DNA from: Salidesulfovibrio brasiliensis JCM 12178
Lineage (GTDB): Bacteria; Desulfobacterota; Desulfovibrionia; Desulfovibrionales; Desulfovibrionaceae
DNA: 40,788 nt
Direction: 5' to 3'
NCBI RefSeq assembly: GCF_001311825.1
Contig: NZ_BBCB01000021.1
Coordinates: 1-40,788 of the forward strand
Shown: positions 6,729 through 15,636 of the stretch, one piece after another
How positions within the stretch are numbered: position 1 is the first letter of the stretch
Layout: every line of letters begins with the position of its first letter
Notes under the pieces: model-generated
Database searches by the model: none
What the model was told of the DNA's origin: nothing
Seen by the model: only the letters and a program-made list of their open reading frames with translations
Program-made: the position numbers and the translations under genes

Positions 6729-8762
6729 ATGAAGACAATCAAGGCGAAACTCATATTCGGATTTGCACTCGTACTGATCCTGACGTTTGCCGTGGGCAGC
6801 ATCGGATTCTACCAGATCTACGTCAATTCCAAGAAAAGCGAGGCCATGATCGAGTACGAGCTGGAATTCTCCAGAGCATCGATCAACCTGCAGCGGCTCA
6901 TTCTCCAGCACCGCCGCTACGAAAAGGACTTCCTGCTCAACTCCGGCAAATTCGCCAAGCAGGACAGCTACCTGAAGAAATTCGACCAAGCGGCCATGAG
7001 GCTGCGTGAGGAAGTGCACAAGCTGCGCGAACTCGCCGAGAAAATCCCCCACGTCAGCAGCGCTGAACGAAAAGCCCTTGAGACAATCCTCGCCGATTAC
7101 GAACGCTACTACTCGTCCTTCCGCAAGAAGGCGGTCATGATTCAGGCGCGGATGATGGACCCCATCAAGGGCAACGAGGAGCTTTCGGAAACCAAGGACC
7201 ACATCTACCAAGTCGAGGAAGCGATCCGGAAGTCAGAGCTCGGAGATCACGTTGTCAGGCATGCCATCAGCGACATCATCGACAACAGCCGAATAGCCGA
7301 GATTGAACTTGCAGTGCTCACCTCGGCGGCAGTCGTCATCGGCCTGATAATATCCTTCTTCATTTTCCGCTCGGTCGAGATCCCGCTCAGGCGAATGGTC
7401 GACTACGCCGACCACGTCAGCAACGGGGATTGGGACGCCAAGGTGGACGTTCCCGACCACGGCGAGATGGGCCACCTGAAACAAGCCCTGCAAGCGCTTG
7501 TCGCCACCATGAAGAACCGTCTCGGCTTCACGGACGGCATTCTCAAAGGCATGACCAACCCGTGTCTGGTGGTGGATCGCGACGAGAACCTGACCTTTGT
7601 CAACCAAGCCTACATGGATCTTTACGAACGTCAGGGCGACACCGAGGACTTCCTCGGCATGCGTCTTGGCGAGTTCTTCTACGGCGACCCCGACCGCGAC
7701 ACGGTTGCAGGCGAAGCCATGCGCAAACGCGCACCGTTGGTGAACAACGAGATCGAAAGCTCTCTACCGAGCGGCAAGACCATCTACGTCAACTACGACG
7801 TGGCCCCGCTGTTCGACCTTGACGGTGAGCTCATCGGCGCGTTCGCCATGATGAACGACCTCACGAGCATCAGGAATACGCTGCAGCAGATCGAGGAAAA
7901 GAACGCCACCATCGAGGATGCGGCCAGCCGCGCCAACCATGTGGCCGATCAGGTGGCTTCGGCCTCGGAACAGCTTTCGGCCCAGATCGAACAGTCCAGC
8001 GCCGGTGCGGAGCGTCAACGCGAAAACGCCTCGGGCACGGCAACGGCCATGGAAGAGATGAACGCCACGGTCTACGAGGTCGCCAAGAACGCCTCCGGGG
8101 CTGCGGAAATGGCCGACAAGTCCCGCGAGCGCGCCCAGCAGGGTGCCGAAGTGGTGGACATGGTGGTGGAGACCATCAAGCAGGTCCACGGCCACGCCAC
8201 CGAACTCAAGACAAACATGGACGAGCTGGGACAGCAGGCCGAAAGCATCACCAAGATCATGAACGTCATTACCGACATCGCGGACCAGACCAACCTGCTG
8301 GCGCTCAACGCGGCCATCGAGGCTGCCCGCGCAGGTGAGGCGGGCCGTGGATTTGCAGTGGTCGCTGACGAGGTCCGTAAGCTGGCCGAGAAAACCATGC
8401 AGGCCACCAAGGAAGTGGGCGACAATATCGGCGCCATCCAGAATTCGGCCCGCAAGAGCATCACCGGAACGGAACAGGCCACGCAGGCCATCGACCGCAG
8501 CACGGAACTCGCCGACCAGTCCGGCGCGGCCCTTTCGGAAATCGTCACGCTCGTTGAAAACACCGCGGATCAGGTGCGCAACATCGCCACCGCAGCCGAG
8601 GAACAGTCTTCGGCAAGCGAGGAAGTGACCCGCTCCACCGAAGACACCAGCCAGATCGCCACGGAAATGGCTCAGGCCATGGCGGAATCAAATGAGGCGG
8701 TGACATCCCTGGCCAAGCTGGCGCAGGAACTGAAAGTGGTCATTGAAGACATGCAGCGATAA
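6729..8762 (+). CDS. Methyl-accepting chemotaxis protein with HAMP and PAS domains
   Basis: This 677-residue chemoreceptor relays a signal to CheA/CheW to steer flagellar rotation. An N-terminal membrane helix (8-28) is followed by a mostly helical periplasmic domain (about 30-190), a second helix (about 192-213), HAMP (about 214-265), one PAS domain (about 268-380) and the signalling domain (about 415-660). The conserved tip reads [20 protein letters not shown], then [20 protein letters not shown]. No CheR-binding pentapeptide is present at the C-terminus, which ends [15 protein letters not shown] lies before ATG 6729. The ligand is unknown; the internal PAS domain suggests a second, cytoplasmic input such as redox or a small molecule. 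Confidence 0.96.
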   Translation: MKTIKAKLIFGFALVLILTFAVGSIGFYQIYVNSKKSEAMIEYELEFSRASINLQRLILQHRRYEKDFLLNSGKFAKQDSYLKKFDQAAMRLREEVHKLRELAEKIPHVSSAERKALETILADYERYYSSFRKKAVMIQARMMDPIKGNEELSETKDHIYQVEEAIRKSELGDHVVRHAISDIIDNSRIAEIELAVLTSAAVVIGLIISFFIFRSVEIPLRRMVDYADHVSNGDWDAKVDVPDHGEMGHLKQALQALVATMKNRLGFTDGILKGMTNPCLVVDRDENLTFVNQAYMDLYERQGDTEDFLGMRLGEFFYGDPDRDTVAGEAMRKRAPLVNNEIESSLPSGKTIYVNYDVAPLFDLDGELIGAFAMMNDLTSIRNTLQQIEEKNATIEDAASRANHVADQVASASEQLSAQIEQSSAGAERQRENASGTATAMEEMNATVYEVAKNASGAAEMADKSRERAQQGAEVVDMVVETIKQVHGHATELKTNMDELGQQAESITKIMNVITDIADQTNLLALNAAIEAARAGEAGRGFAVVADEVRKLAEKTMQATKEVGDNIGAIQNSARKSITGTEQATQAIDRSTELADQSGAALSEIVTLVENTADQVRNIATAAEEQSSASEEVTRSTEDTSQIATEMAQAMAESNEAVTSLAKLAQELKVVIEDMQR

Positions 8763-8774
8763 ACCTGCCTGACC

Positions 8775-10433
8775 ATGACCGCGCAACGCATCTGCCTGAT
8801 CGACGCCAGCGTCCCGCTCATTGAGGGTTTCAAGGCTCTCGGCTGCGAGACGCTGGCGCTGCGCCCCGCACCGGGCGAGACCCTTCTGGACCTTCCCGCC
8901 GCGCTTGAGAAGCACGGGTTTGAACCGGAACTGGTCTGCCAACAGGAAAACCTTGCCCGGCGCATCTTCATTACCGGTCTCGAATCGGTTGACTGCCCGA
9001 GATTCTTCTGGGCGATCGACCCGCATCTCAACGCCTACTGGCATTCCTGCTACGCCAAGCTGTTCGACCTGACCTTCTGCACACAGGACCGCTGGCGCGA
9101 AGCCGTGGGTGCGCACGGAGCCCGAACCGCGCATCTGCCATGGTACGGGCAGCGCATGGAATGGCGACCCTTTTCCACCCGGAGCACGACGCTGGCCTTT
9201 GCAGGGAGAGTGACGCCCCAGCGCCCCAGCCGCCATTGGATGATCGAAACGCTCAGGGAACGTTACGGAGAACGGCTCACTGTCCGCGACGACATGACCG
9301 TCCCGGAAATGATGGACTTTTATGCGGATGCGAGGATAGCCCCGAACGAGTCGATCCTCGGCGAGGTCAACTTCCGGCTCTTCGAGGCCGCCTCTTGCGG
9401 CTGCCTGCCGGTGACGCAGAACCTCGGATCGGAACAGGACGCCCTGTTCGAACCCGGAGTCGAGACAGCCGTCTACTCGGACGTTGCAGAAATGCGCGCG
9501 GTCATCGACCGTCTGCTCGCAGACGAACGCGGCTGCCAAGCCATGGCCCGCGCCGGATGGGAACGGCTCAACCGCGACCACCTGCCGGAGCACAGAGCTA
9601 AGACGATTCTCAATGCCGCCGACGACGTTGCGGCCTCGGCCGCCGCGCCGGAAAGGGAAAAATGGTTTGTGCTTGCAGCCGCGAGGCTGCTTGAGTGCGG
9701 CCCGGCCATGCTGGACAACCATGCCCTCCTCAGACGTCTGGGCAAGCTGGGCGATGATCCGGACGTTATGGCCGCACAGCTGCGGCTTCAGGCCTTGGCG
9801 GGCGACACAAGCGGGCTTGCCGCGTCGGCAGCGTCGCTCCTTGCGGCCAATCGGCACCCGTCACATCTGGATATCAACCTCTGCGCATCCATCGGGGCAC
9901 TGCGCAGCGGCACCACGGGACACCCCTTTGAGCTGGCCCGGGCCTTTCTTCTGCGCCAGTTCGCATCCGAAGGACGCTCCCTTCGCTCCACGCCGGATTC
10001 CCCGACCGCGCTCCTGCGGGAATGGGCTCGCGAACTGCTCCGGCACGGACGTGTCATCCGGCACGGCTTCCCTTTCGCAAAGGACAGACACCTGCCGGGC
10101 GCTGCCACCGACTGTCTCGTGCTGGCGCTTGACCACTCCCCTGATGATCTTGAATCCCTCAAGCTCATGGAAACGGCCACGCGCGGCCAGCGCGGACTTG
10201 AGCACGCCCGGATGGGCTACCTGTCCGCGCTCACCCTGCACCTGCGCCAGGACTGGCGGCTGGGACTGGAAACGGCGCTCGCGAACCTGCGCTGCTACCG
10301 CTACCGGCAGGGGATTGAAGAGCTGCTCGCCGCACAGGAGGCAGCAGCCAAAGCCGATGCCGACAAGGCCTTTGCCCGCGCACTGCGTGCCAACGATCCC
10401 GGCGGCCTGCTCGCGGCCGCCCTCTCCCTCTAG
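8775..10433 (+). CDS. CgeB-like glycosyltransferase with C-terminal helical extension
   Basis: The first half (about residues 1-290) looks like a GT-B glycosyltransferase of the CgeB/Glyco_trans_1_2 type. The segment PRFFWAIDPHLNAYWH is followed by LTFCTQDRW and the nucleotide-sugar-binding region NESILGEVNFRLFEAASCGC then LPVTQN. The second half (about 290-552) is alpha-helical and TPR-like, possibly an acceptor-protein platform. Sugar and acceptor are unknown; closeness to a chemoreceptor and the hook gene makes flagellar glycosylation a possibility, which is inference. No strong ribosome binding site precedes ATG 8775, 12 bases after the chemoreceptor stop, suggesting read-through. Its stop overlaps tail-to-tail with the convergent gene at a CTAG (10430-10433). 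Confidence 0.8.
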   Translation: MTAQRICLIDASVPLIEGFKALGCETLALRPAPGETLLDLPAALEKHGFEPELVCQQENLARRIFITGLESVDCPRFFWAIDPHLNAYWHSCYAKLFDLTFCTQDRWREAVGAHGARTAHLPWYGQRMEWRPFSTRSTTLAFAGRVTPQRPSRHWMIETLRERYGERLTVRDDMTVPEMMDFYADARIAPNESILGEVNFRLFEAASCGCLPVTQNLGSEQDALFEPGVETAVYSDVAEMRAVIDRLLADERGCQAMARAGWERLNRDHLPEHRAKTILNAADDVAASAAAPEREKWFVLAAARLLECGPAMLDNHALLRRLGKLGDDPDVMAAQLRLQALAGDTSGLAASAASLLAANRHPSHLDINLCASIGALRSGTTGHPFELARAFLLRQFASEGRSLRSTPDSPTALLREWARELLRHGRVIRHGFPFAKDRHLPGAATDCLVLALDHSPDDLESLKLMETATRGQRGLEHARMGYLSALTLHLRQDWRLGLETALANLRCYRYRQGIEELLAAQEAAAKADADKAFARALRANDPGGLLAAALSL

Positions 10434-11308
10434 CGGCCGCTGCCCAAAAGATTCAGGCACTCGGCCAATCTCCCTTCCGGCTCCACCGGAAGGTTGCCGA
10501 AGTGCTTTTCAAACAGCTTGGAGGCCCGGCCCGCCAGCTTCACGGCCTCACGGTGCTCGCCCAGCGCGCGCAGGGACAGTGCCAGCCCGGCAAGAACCGG
10601 AATCAGGGCCTGATTGTCCTCGGTCCACTCGCTTTCCAGCAGGTCCTTGCAGCGGCGAAAGGTCATGACCGCGTTCTGATGGTCCTCGGCTGCGGCCAGT
10701 ATCGTGCCCAACCCTTCAAGGTCGGCGACGATGTCCGGGTGTGCCTCGGGCTTGAGGGCAAGGTCCACGGTCAGGGCCGCGTCCACAAGCTCGGCTGCTT
10801 CGTGATGGCGTCCGGCGAAATGCAGGGAAAAGCCGTACTGGTGCAGAACACGGTTGACGTCGGGCGTTGCAAAACCCTCACGGGCAAGGTCAAGGCAGAC
10901 CTGAACGTGCGGGGCAAGGACCTCGAGCACTGGGGTATCCGGGTTTGCGTCGGGCACGGCAAGGGAGAGCGCGTGGATCGCCCGGGTCTGCCAGCGCAGG
11001 GTTTCATCGTCACTCATGGTGGCCCGCACGGCAGTTCGCACGTCCGGTGGCACGCTAAAGGTGCCCGTGGTGTGGTCCATCTCCGCAAGGCCTCGTGAAC
11101 ACAAGGGATCAAGCGTGGCGGCCACGGCGAACATGGCAGCAGCAGGGTTGATGAGGGCGGGGTTGTGCATGGCCCCTTCTGCGGCAATAGCCATCTCAAA
11201 GGGGATCGGGGCCTCGGCCAACAGGCTGGCGCAGCAAAGCGCTTCGGCTGCTGCCGGGGATTCCTCAGCGATTTCCGCAAGGGCGCGTTCGACGGTCTCG
11301 GATTTCAT
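10430..11308 (-). CDS. Winged-helix/TPR protein resembling the arm of a STAND ATPase without its NTPase
   Basis: The 292-residue product is helical. Residues about 10-105 (ESPAAAEALCCASLLAEAPI, later FSVPPDVRTAVRATM) resemble the winged-helix segment that follows NB-ARC domains in STAND proteins. Residues about 120-290 form three or four TPR-like units, including RVLHQYGFSLHFAGRHHEAA, LEGLGTILAAAEDHQNAV and ALSLRALGEHREAVKLAG. No P-loop is present. ATG 11308 is chosen because GGAGG lies five bases upstream; an in-frame TTG at 11320 is less likely. It follows flgE on the same strand after a 50-base gap and may be cotranscribed. Function is unknown; a protein-protein interaction role is all that can be supported. 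Confidence 0.75.
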   Translation of the reverse strand: MKSETVERALAEIAEESPAAAEALCCASLLAEAPIPFEMAIAAEGAMHNPALINPAAAMFAVAATLDPLCSRGLAEMDHTTGTFSVPPDVRTAVRATMSDDETLRWQTRAIHALSLAVPDANPDTPVLEVLAPHVQVCLDLAREGFATPDVNRVLHQYGFSLHFAGRHHEAAELVDAALTVDLALKPEAHPDIVADLEGLGTILAAAEDHQNAVMTFRRCKDLLESEWTEDNQALIPVLAGLALSLRALGEHREAVKLAGRASKLFEKHFGNLPVEPEGRLAECLNLLGSGR

Positions 11309-11358
11309 GGGCACCTCCAACGCATGGGGATACCTGTCCGAAGCCTCGGCCTCAAGGA

Positions 11359-12954
11359 CTATCTCTTCACGTTGATGGTCGTGTTGAGAATGGAATCCGA
11401 GGTGGTGATGACCTTGGTGTTGCTCTGGAAGGAGCGCTGGGTCATTATCATCTTGGCGAATTCCTCGGCCATGTCGGCGTTGGACATCTCCAGCGAGTTC
11501 TGGTTGGTGGTGCCGAACGCCGGGTCGCCCGCTCCGCCGGATATCATGGTTCCCGAATCGGGCGTGGCCGAAAAGAGGTTGCTCCCCTCACGGCGCAAGC
11601 CGAAATTGTTCTGGAACCGGAAGAGCGTTATCCGGGCCAGCCGCTCGGTCTCCCCGTTGGTGAAGAACCCTTCCAGATACCCGTCTGTGCTAATGCTGAC
11701 GCTGCGCAGATACCCTTCCGTGTATCCGTCCTGGTCCATGAACTCCGTACGCGAGCCGTTGTCGTAGGAGGTAGTGTTGGCCACGGCCGGAGTCGGCGAA
11801 TTGAGACCGGGCAGCGCGTCCACATTGGTGCCCACGCCCGCAGCGTTGCTGGCTCCCCCCGCTGCCCACGATGTGTTTGAAGTGGTCACGCCGAAATTCA
11901 GCCCCACGCTCTGGACAGCCGTTGCCCCGTTGGACGAGACAAAGGCCACGTCGAGCATTGGCATGCCGTTGGAACTCACGAGCCCGAGATCGGCCCTGCT
12001 CCAGTTACTGAGCGAGCCCGGCGCGTCGGCAGTGAAGGCGCTGATGTCCCTGAGCGCACCATCCGGCCCGAAGGTCATGGTCCCAAGCGCCAGAAGACCT
12101 GCCTGCGAAGTGCCCTGAAAGCCTGCCCGACCGTCCTCGGACGAAGGGATGGCAACCGCGAACTCCCAGAAGGTCTCGCCGCCGCCGGCATTGGAAAGCT
12201 GTGCCGTCGAGACGGGATCGTAATAAATGCTCAAGGCATGAGAAGCACCGTTCTCGTCATATACCTTCAAGGAAGACGAATAGGCGGGGATGCCGTTGCC
12301 GAAAGGAGAAGCATTGGAGGCGCTGTAATTGTTAAACAGCGCAAAAAAGGGATTGGAACTGCTGGTGACGGTATCGGGCGAGTTTCTGTCGAGGTTGGTG
12401 ATCATTGTCACTTCAGACGTCTCGCGCGGCGGGCTGATGGCCGTGCGGATGGTCTGTCCGTCCACGACCACGTCTTCCATGGGCAATTGAATGTCCGTGA
12501 TGGATTCCGTGTAGAGGCCCGTGTCCCGATCGATTTCATAGCCCTGCAGCCGGTGGCCGTGAGACGTGGTCAGGTACCCGAACTGGTCGAACCGGAAATC
12601 CCCGGCGCGCGTGTAGTACATGTCTGACGTGTCGGCAGGCGAAACACCGAAGAAACCGTGGCCCTCAATGGCGATGTCCGTGACTTCGTTGGACGACTCC
12701 ATGGCCGACTGCCGGAAGTTGGCGAGCACGGCGGCCACGCCGACGCCCTTGCCCATCTGGCTCGCCTCCATGACGCCGCCGGGCATCCGGTTCGTCCCGG
12801 TCGCCATCTGCGAGTACATGAGCGAGTTGAAATGGATATCCGCCTTGCGGTATCCGATGGTGTTGACGTTGGCGAGGTTGTTGCCCACGACCTGCATGCC
12901 GTCGCTGTAGGCCTTGACCCCGGTTGCGCCAATATACATTGATCCGAAACCCAT
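11359..12954 (-). CDS. flgE: Flagellar hook protein FlgE
   Basis: FlgE polymerises about 130-fold into the flexible hook joining rod and filament. The 531-residue protein has the conserved N-terminal helix (GATGVKAYSDGMQVVGNNLA then NVNTIGYRKA), the segment AIEGHGFFGVSP, and the C-terminal coiled region (EMSNADMAEEFAKMIMTQRS then FQSNTKVITTSD) typical of rod/hook proteins. A long serine-, glycine- and asparagine-rich centre (about 190-450) is the variable surface domain; total length exceeds the E. coli protein (402) as is usual outside enterics. ATG 12954 follows AAGGAGGAAATC. A sigma-54 promoter lies about 75 bases upstream, the usual class for hook genes in polar flagellates. Confidence 0.96.
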   Translation of the reverse strand: MGFGSMYIGATGVKAYSDGMQVVGNNLANVNTIGYRKADIHFNSLMYSQMATGTNRMPGGVMEASQMGKGVGVAAVLANFRQSAMESSNEVTDIAIEGHGFFGVSPADTSDMYYTRAGDFRFDQFGYLTTSHGHRLQGYEIDRDTGLYTESITDIQLPMEDVVVDGQTIRTAISPPRETSEVTMITNLDRNSPDTVTSSSNPFFALFNNYSASNASPFGNGIPAYSSSLKVYDENGASHALSIYYDPVSTAQLSNAGGGETFWEFAVAIPSSEDGRAGFQGTSQAGLLALGTMTFGPDGALRDISAFTADAPGSLSNWSRADLGLVSSNGMPMLDVAFVSSNGATAVQSVGLNFGVTTSNTSWAAGGASNAAGVGTNVDALPGLNSPTPAVANTTSYDNGSRTEFMDQDGYTEGYLRSVSISTDGYLEGFFTNGETERLARITLFRFQNNFGLRREGSNLFSATPDSGTMISGGAGDPAFGTTNQNSLEMSNADMAEEFAKMIMTQRSFQSNTKVITTSDSILNTTINVKR

Positions 12955-13026
12955 GATTTCCTCCTTCGGGAACTGCCCGGTTCCCCAACCCGGCATTTCA
13001 TTCCCGATCTTCTCCGACATAACTTA

Positions 13027-13043
13027 AAGCAACAGCCGTGCCA
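13027..13043 (-). promoter_or_regulatory. Sigma-54 (-24/-12) promoter of flgE
   Basis: On the minus strand TGGCACGGCTGTTGCTT matches the RpoN consensus TGGCAC-N5-TTGCT, with exactly ten bases between GG and GC. Predicted transcription starts near 13016, giving a leader of about 60 bases to the flgE start at 12954. Activation would need an enhancer-binding protein such as a FlrC/FlgR type; no such gene is in the window. Confidence 0.8.
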
Positions 13044-13431
13044 CCACGCAAATCGCATGATTACAATATGTTAGCACCAAAGCACAGCGGAACAAATTGC
13101 CATCCGGCAGTTCATGCGCCGAAGGAAAAACGCCTCCTTCTGGACAAGACAGGGGCCATTGCGTAGGGTGTCCGGCAATTGAAACTTCCAGCAACGGAGT
13201 CGAAATGGCTCGCACGCTCTTTCGGAGCGCCTTCCCACACACTCTCGGCTTTCCCGGACACGCAGCACCGCCCGCCTCGCTGCAGGCACGGTTGCCTCGG
13301 ATGGAGTTGTCCGCGAACCGATTGTGCGCGAGGCCCGAGAGGGTACGGCAGGCTTGCCATTTGGTCCCCCCGTGCGTAGACAATTATTCTTTGAACCAAC
13401 GAACCCAACAAAATTAACGGAGTCTCATCAC
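13044..13431. other. Intergenic region upstream of the OmpH-like lipoprotein gene
   Basis: About 390 bases without a convincing gene. It contains a small stem-loop (GCTC-TTTC-GGAGC near 13217-13230) and should hold the plus-strand promoter of the lipoprotein gene; TTGCCA near 13354 with TAGACA 17 bases later is a weak candidate. I see no conserved RNA motif. Confidence 0.5.
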
Positions 13432-13956
13432 ATGAAACGCTTTGTGCCCGCGCTTTGCGCTCTCGCCCTTCTGATTTCCCTCGCCGCCTGCAACCAGCAG
13501 CAGGCCCCGACCCAGACGATCGGCGTCGTGGACGAAACCGTGGCCTTCCAGAAGAACAGTGCCACCACCGAGGCCATGGCCTATCTGCAGAAAAAGGGCG
13601 AAGCCCTTCAGGCAGAAGCCCAGCAGGCTTACGAGGCCGTGCAGAAGGAAGAGTCCGAAGAGAACGTGGCCGCGTACAAGCAGGCCATGGGCAAGCTCCA
13701 GCAGACCATGGGTGCAGAACAGAAGCGCATCTTCGGCATGCTCAACGACGAGTTCGTCAAGGTCCTTGACGACTACCGCCAGGAAAAGGGTCTGGACATC
13801 ATCCTGCCCAAGCAGTCCACCCTGTCCTTCGGCGACGCCATCGACGTCACCGACGAAGTGGTGGAACGCATGAACACCATCAAGATCGATTTCAACGCCA
13901 AGGGCGATATCAGCGAAAACGCCAAGAGCGAAGAAAGCGAGTCCGCCGAGCAGTAG
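13432..13956 (+). CDS. OmpH/Skp-like lipoprotein
   Basis: The 174-residue product begins with a lipoprotein signal ending at LAAC (lipidated Cys20). It continues with TIGVVDETVAFQKN, the strand that opens Skp/OmpH proteins, then a long charged coiled coil (about 45-125) and the closing strand GLDIILPKQSTLSFGDAIDV. Classical Skp is a soluble periplasmic trimer that chaperones outer-membrane proteins; a lipidated version would be tethered to a membrane. Aspartate is absent at +2, which by the E. coli rule favours the outer membrane. The acidic serine-rich tail after about 155 is extra. It is transcribed alone and followed by a strong terminator. Confidence 0.82.
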   Translation: MKRFVPALCALALLISLAACNQQQAPTQTIGVVDETVAFQKNSATTEAMAYLQKKGEALQAEAQQAYEAVQKEESEENVAAYKQAMGKLQQTMGAEQKRIFGMLNDEFVKVLDDYRQEKGLDIILPKQSTLSFGDAIDVTDEVVERMNTIKIDFNAKGDISENAKSEESESAEQ

Positions 13957-13976
13957 CTCGCGGCAAACCGCATGCA

Positions 13977-14011
13977 AAAGGCCCCGTCCGCAACAAGCGG
14001 ACGGGGCCTTT
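13977..14011. terminator. Strong bidirectional intrinsic terminator
   Basis: A perfect 15-bp stem, AAAGGCCCCGTCCGC (13977-13991) pairing with GCGGACGGGGCCTTT (13997-14011) around a five-base loop, is flanked by A/T tracts on both sides. It can end the lipoprotein transcript on the plus strand and the Hpt transcript on the minus strand. Confidence 0.93.
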
Positions 14012-14030
14012 ATTTATCTGAAAAAAAACT

Positions 14031-14372
14031 CTAGAGCGTTTCCCGGAAGTGGTGCATTTCCCCAAGGGCGGTGGCGAACGCCTGATCGAACTCGGCAAAA
14101 AGCTCCTTGAGCCGCTCGACCTTCTCCTCCTTGGCTGCCATCTCCATGCCCAGAGCCATGTCGACAAGACCACCTGCCCGGACAACGCCGGACATGCCCT
14201 TGAGCGAATGTGCGGCCTTGGCGGCTACGGCGCAGTCGCCGTTGTTCACGGCCTCAAGCAGGGTGGCCCTGCGCACCGGGCTGTCTTCCAGATAGGCGTC
14301 CATGAGCTCCGCCGCCAGCTCGGCATCTTCCCCAAGGCTGGACATGAACAACTTGGAATCAAAAAACGTCAT
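14031..14372 (-). CDS. Histidine phosphotransfer (Hpt) domain protein
   Basis: This 113-residue single-domain protein carries the Hpt signature AAKAAHSLKGMSGVVRAGGL with His55 as predicted phosphorylation site, on a four-helix bundle. Such proteins pass phosphate between receiver domains of hybrid kinases and response regulators. No partner kinase or receiver is nearby. ATG 14372 follows GGAGAGAGGGT. The gene is downstream of the GT4 gene on the same strand (69-base gap). Confidence 0.9.
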   Translation of the reverse strand: MTFFDSKLFMSSLGEDAELAAELMDAYLEDSPVRRATLLEAVNNGDCAVAAKAAHSLKGMSGVVRAGGLVDMALGMEMAAKEEKVERLKELFAEFDQAFATALGEMHHFRETL

Positions 14373-14441
14373 ACCCTCTCTCCGAATCTACTTTTTGTGG
14401 AACAGCGTTCACACCATGCACTATCTTTTTCCTAAAGGAAA

Positions 14442-15566
14442 TTATTTCCGCAATGACTGAAAGAATCGCACATATCGATCCGTAATGGAAGGCAACGCGT
14501 AGTCCCGGACCATTCTTTCCCTGCCGCGCTGCCCCATATCCCTGCGCGTCCCCGAAGGCATGGCAGCCATTGAGAGCAGGCTCTCTGCCAGCGCCTCGGG
14601 GTTTTCGGGGGGACACAGCAGGCCGGACTCCCCGATAATGGCCCGCGACTCGCCCACATCCGTGCTCACGCACGGGACCTCGCAGCACAGCGCCTCGCTC
14701 AACACGTTGGAAAACGCCTCTCCCTTCGAGGAGAGGACGAGCATGTCCAGCCCCGCTATGAAGCCCGGCATGTCCTCGACCCTGCCGAAAAGATGTGTCC
14801 TCTCTCCCACTCCGGCCCGGTCGATCAGGCCCAGCAGCTCGGTGTTGTCCGTTGTCACCCCGTCGCCGCAGAGTACAAACCGCAAGGCCGGGTTGCGTTT
14901 CAGGGCCACCCCCGCCGCACTCATGAACGTGGCGTGGTCCTTCATGGCATCATATCGCCCTGCCAGCCCGACGACGATGTCGTCCTTTCCCGCTCCCACC
15001 GAGGCCCGAAGCCGCCGCCTTGCATCCGGATCGGGTCTGAAGCGGTCCGTGTCGAACCCGTTTGGAATGACCTCGGTGCGTCTGGGCCGATAGCCGAGGG
15101 TTTCATGAAAACGTATGGCCTCTGTGGAATTGCTGATGACCGCCTCGGGAAGTCGAGACAGCAGGGCGCACAGGCGTACTGTCCACGCAGTGGTCCGGCG
15201 GTATTGGCTAAAATCCATGTACGAGCAGCGCAGGTTCCATGCCAGCGGCACGCCGCCCGCGAGCCGGGTGGCGACGGCGGCCATGAGATCGGCGTGATAG
15301 AGCCATGAGAGAACGGCATCGGGTTTTTCCCGCCGGATGATGCGGACCAGCCTGACCAGCGCGGCCGGAGAGGGTACTCCCCGCCGCATTCCCAGAGAAT
15401 GAACGGGCACGCCGAGCGCCTCGATGTGCGGAGCCAGCGGACCGGGCTGCAGAAGCGAGACCACGCTCGACCGCACGCCGGAGGACGCAAGCCCCCCCGA
15501 GAGCCTCAGGAGCATGTTCTCGGCCCCGCCCGTGTTGAGCCCTGTAATGATGTTCAGTACGCGCAC
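14442..15566 (-). CDS. GT4-family glycosyltransferase
   Basis: This 374-residue GT-B enzyme should add a sugar from a nucleotide donor to a glycan or lipid acceptor at the cytoplasmic membrane face. The N-terminal acceptor domain opens with RVLNIITGLNTGGAENMLLR, the glycine-rich loop of the family. The C-terminal donor domain includes VIPNGFDTDRFRPD, VVGLAGRYDAMKDH, and the E-x7-E motif in SSKGEAFSNVLSEALCCEVP. GTG 15566 follows GGCAGGAGGCAGC. It lies 70 bases downstream of the metallo-beta-lactamase-fold gene on the same strand and may be cotranscribed with it. Sugar and product are unknown; a polysaccharide or glycoprotein role is typical. Confidence 0.92.
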   Translation of the reverse strand: MRVLNIITGLNTGGAENMLLRLSGGLASSGVRSSVVSLLQPGPLAPHIEALGVPVHSLGMRRGVPSPAALVRLVRIIRREKPDAVLSWLYHADLMAAVATRLAGGVPLAWNLRCSYMDFSQYRRTTAWTVRLCALLSRLPEAVISNSTEAIRFHETLGYRPRRTEVIPNGFDTDRFRPDPDARRRLRASVGAGKDDIVVGLAGRYDAMKDHATFMSAAGVALKRNPALRFVLCGDGVTTDNTELLGLIDRAGVGERTHLFGRVEDMPGFIAGLDMLVLSSKGEAFSNVLSEALCCEVPCVSTDVGESRAIIGESGLLCPPENPEALAESLLSMAAMPSGTRRDMGQRGRERMVRDYALPSITDRYVRFFQSLRK

Positions 15567-15636
15567 GCTGCCTCCTGCCGCATGGTGGCTGCGGCAGCGA
15601 TTCGACTAGCACGTTTTGCGGGCGAAGGCGAGAACG

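Noticed and set aside
11051..11070. Second sigma-54-like string TGGCACGC on the plus strand
   Set aside because: The GC of the -12 element is missing at the required spacing and it lies inside the TPR gene.
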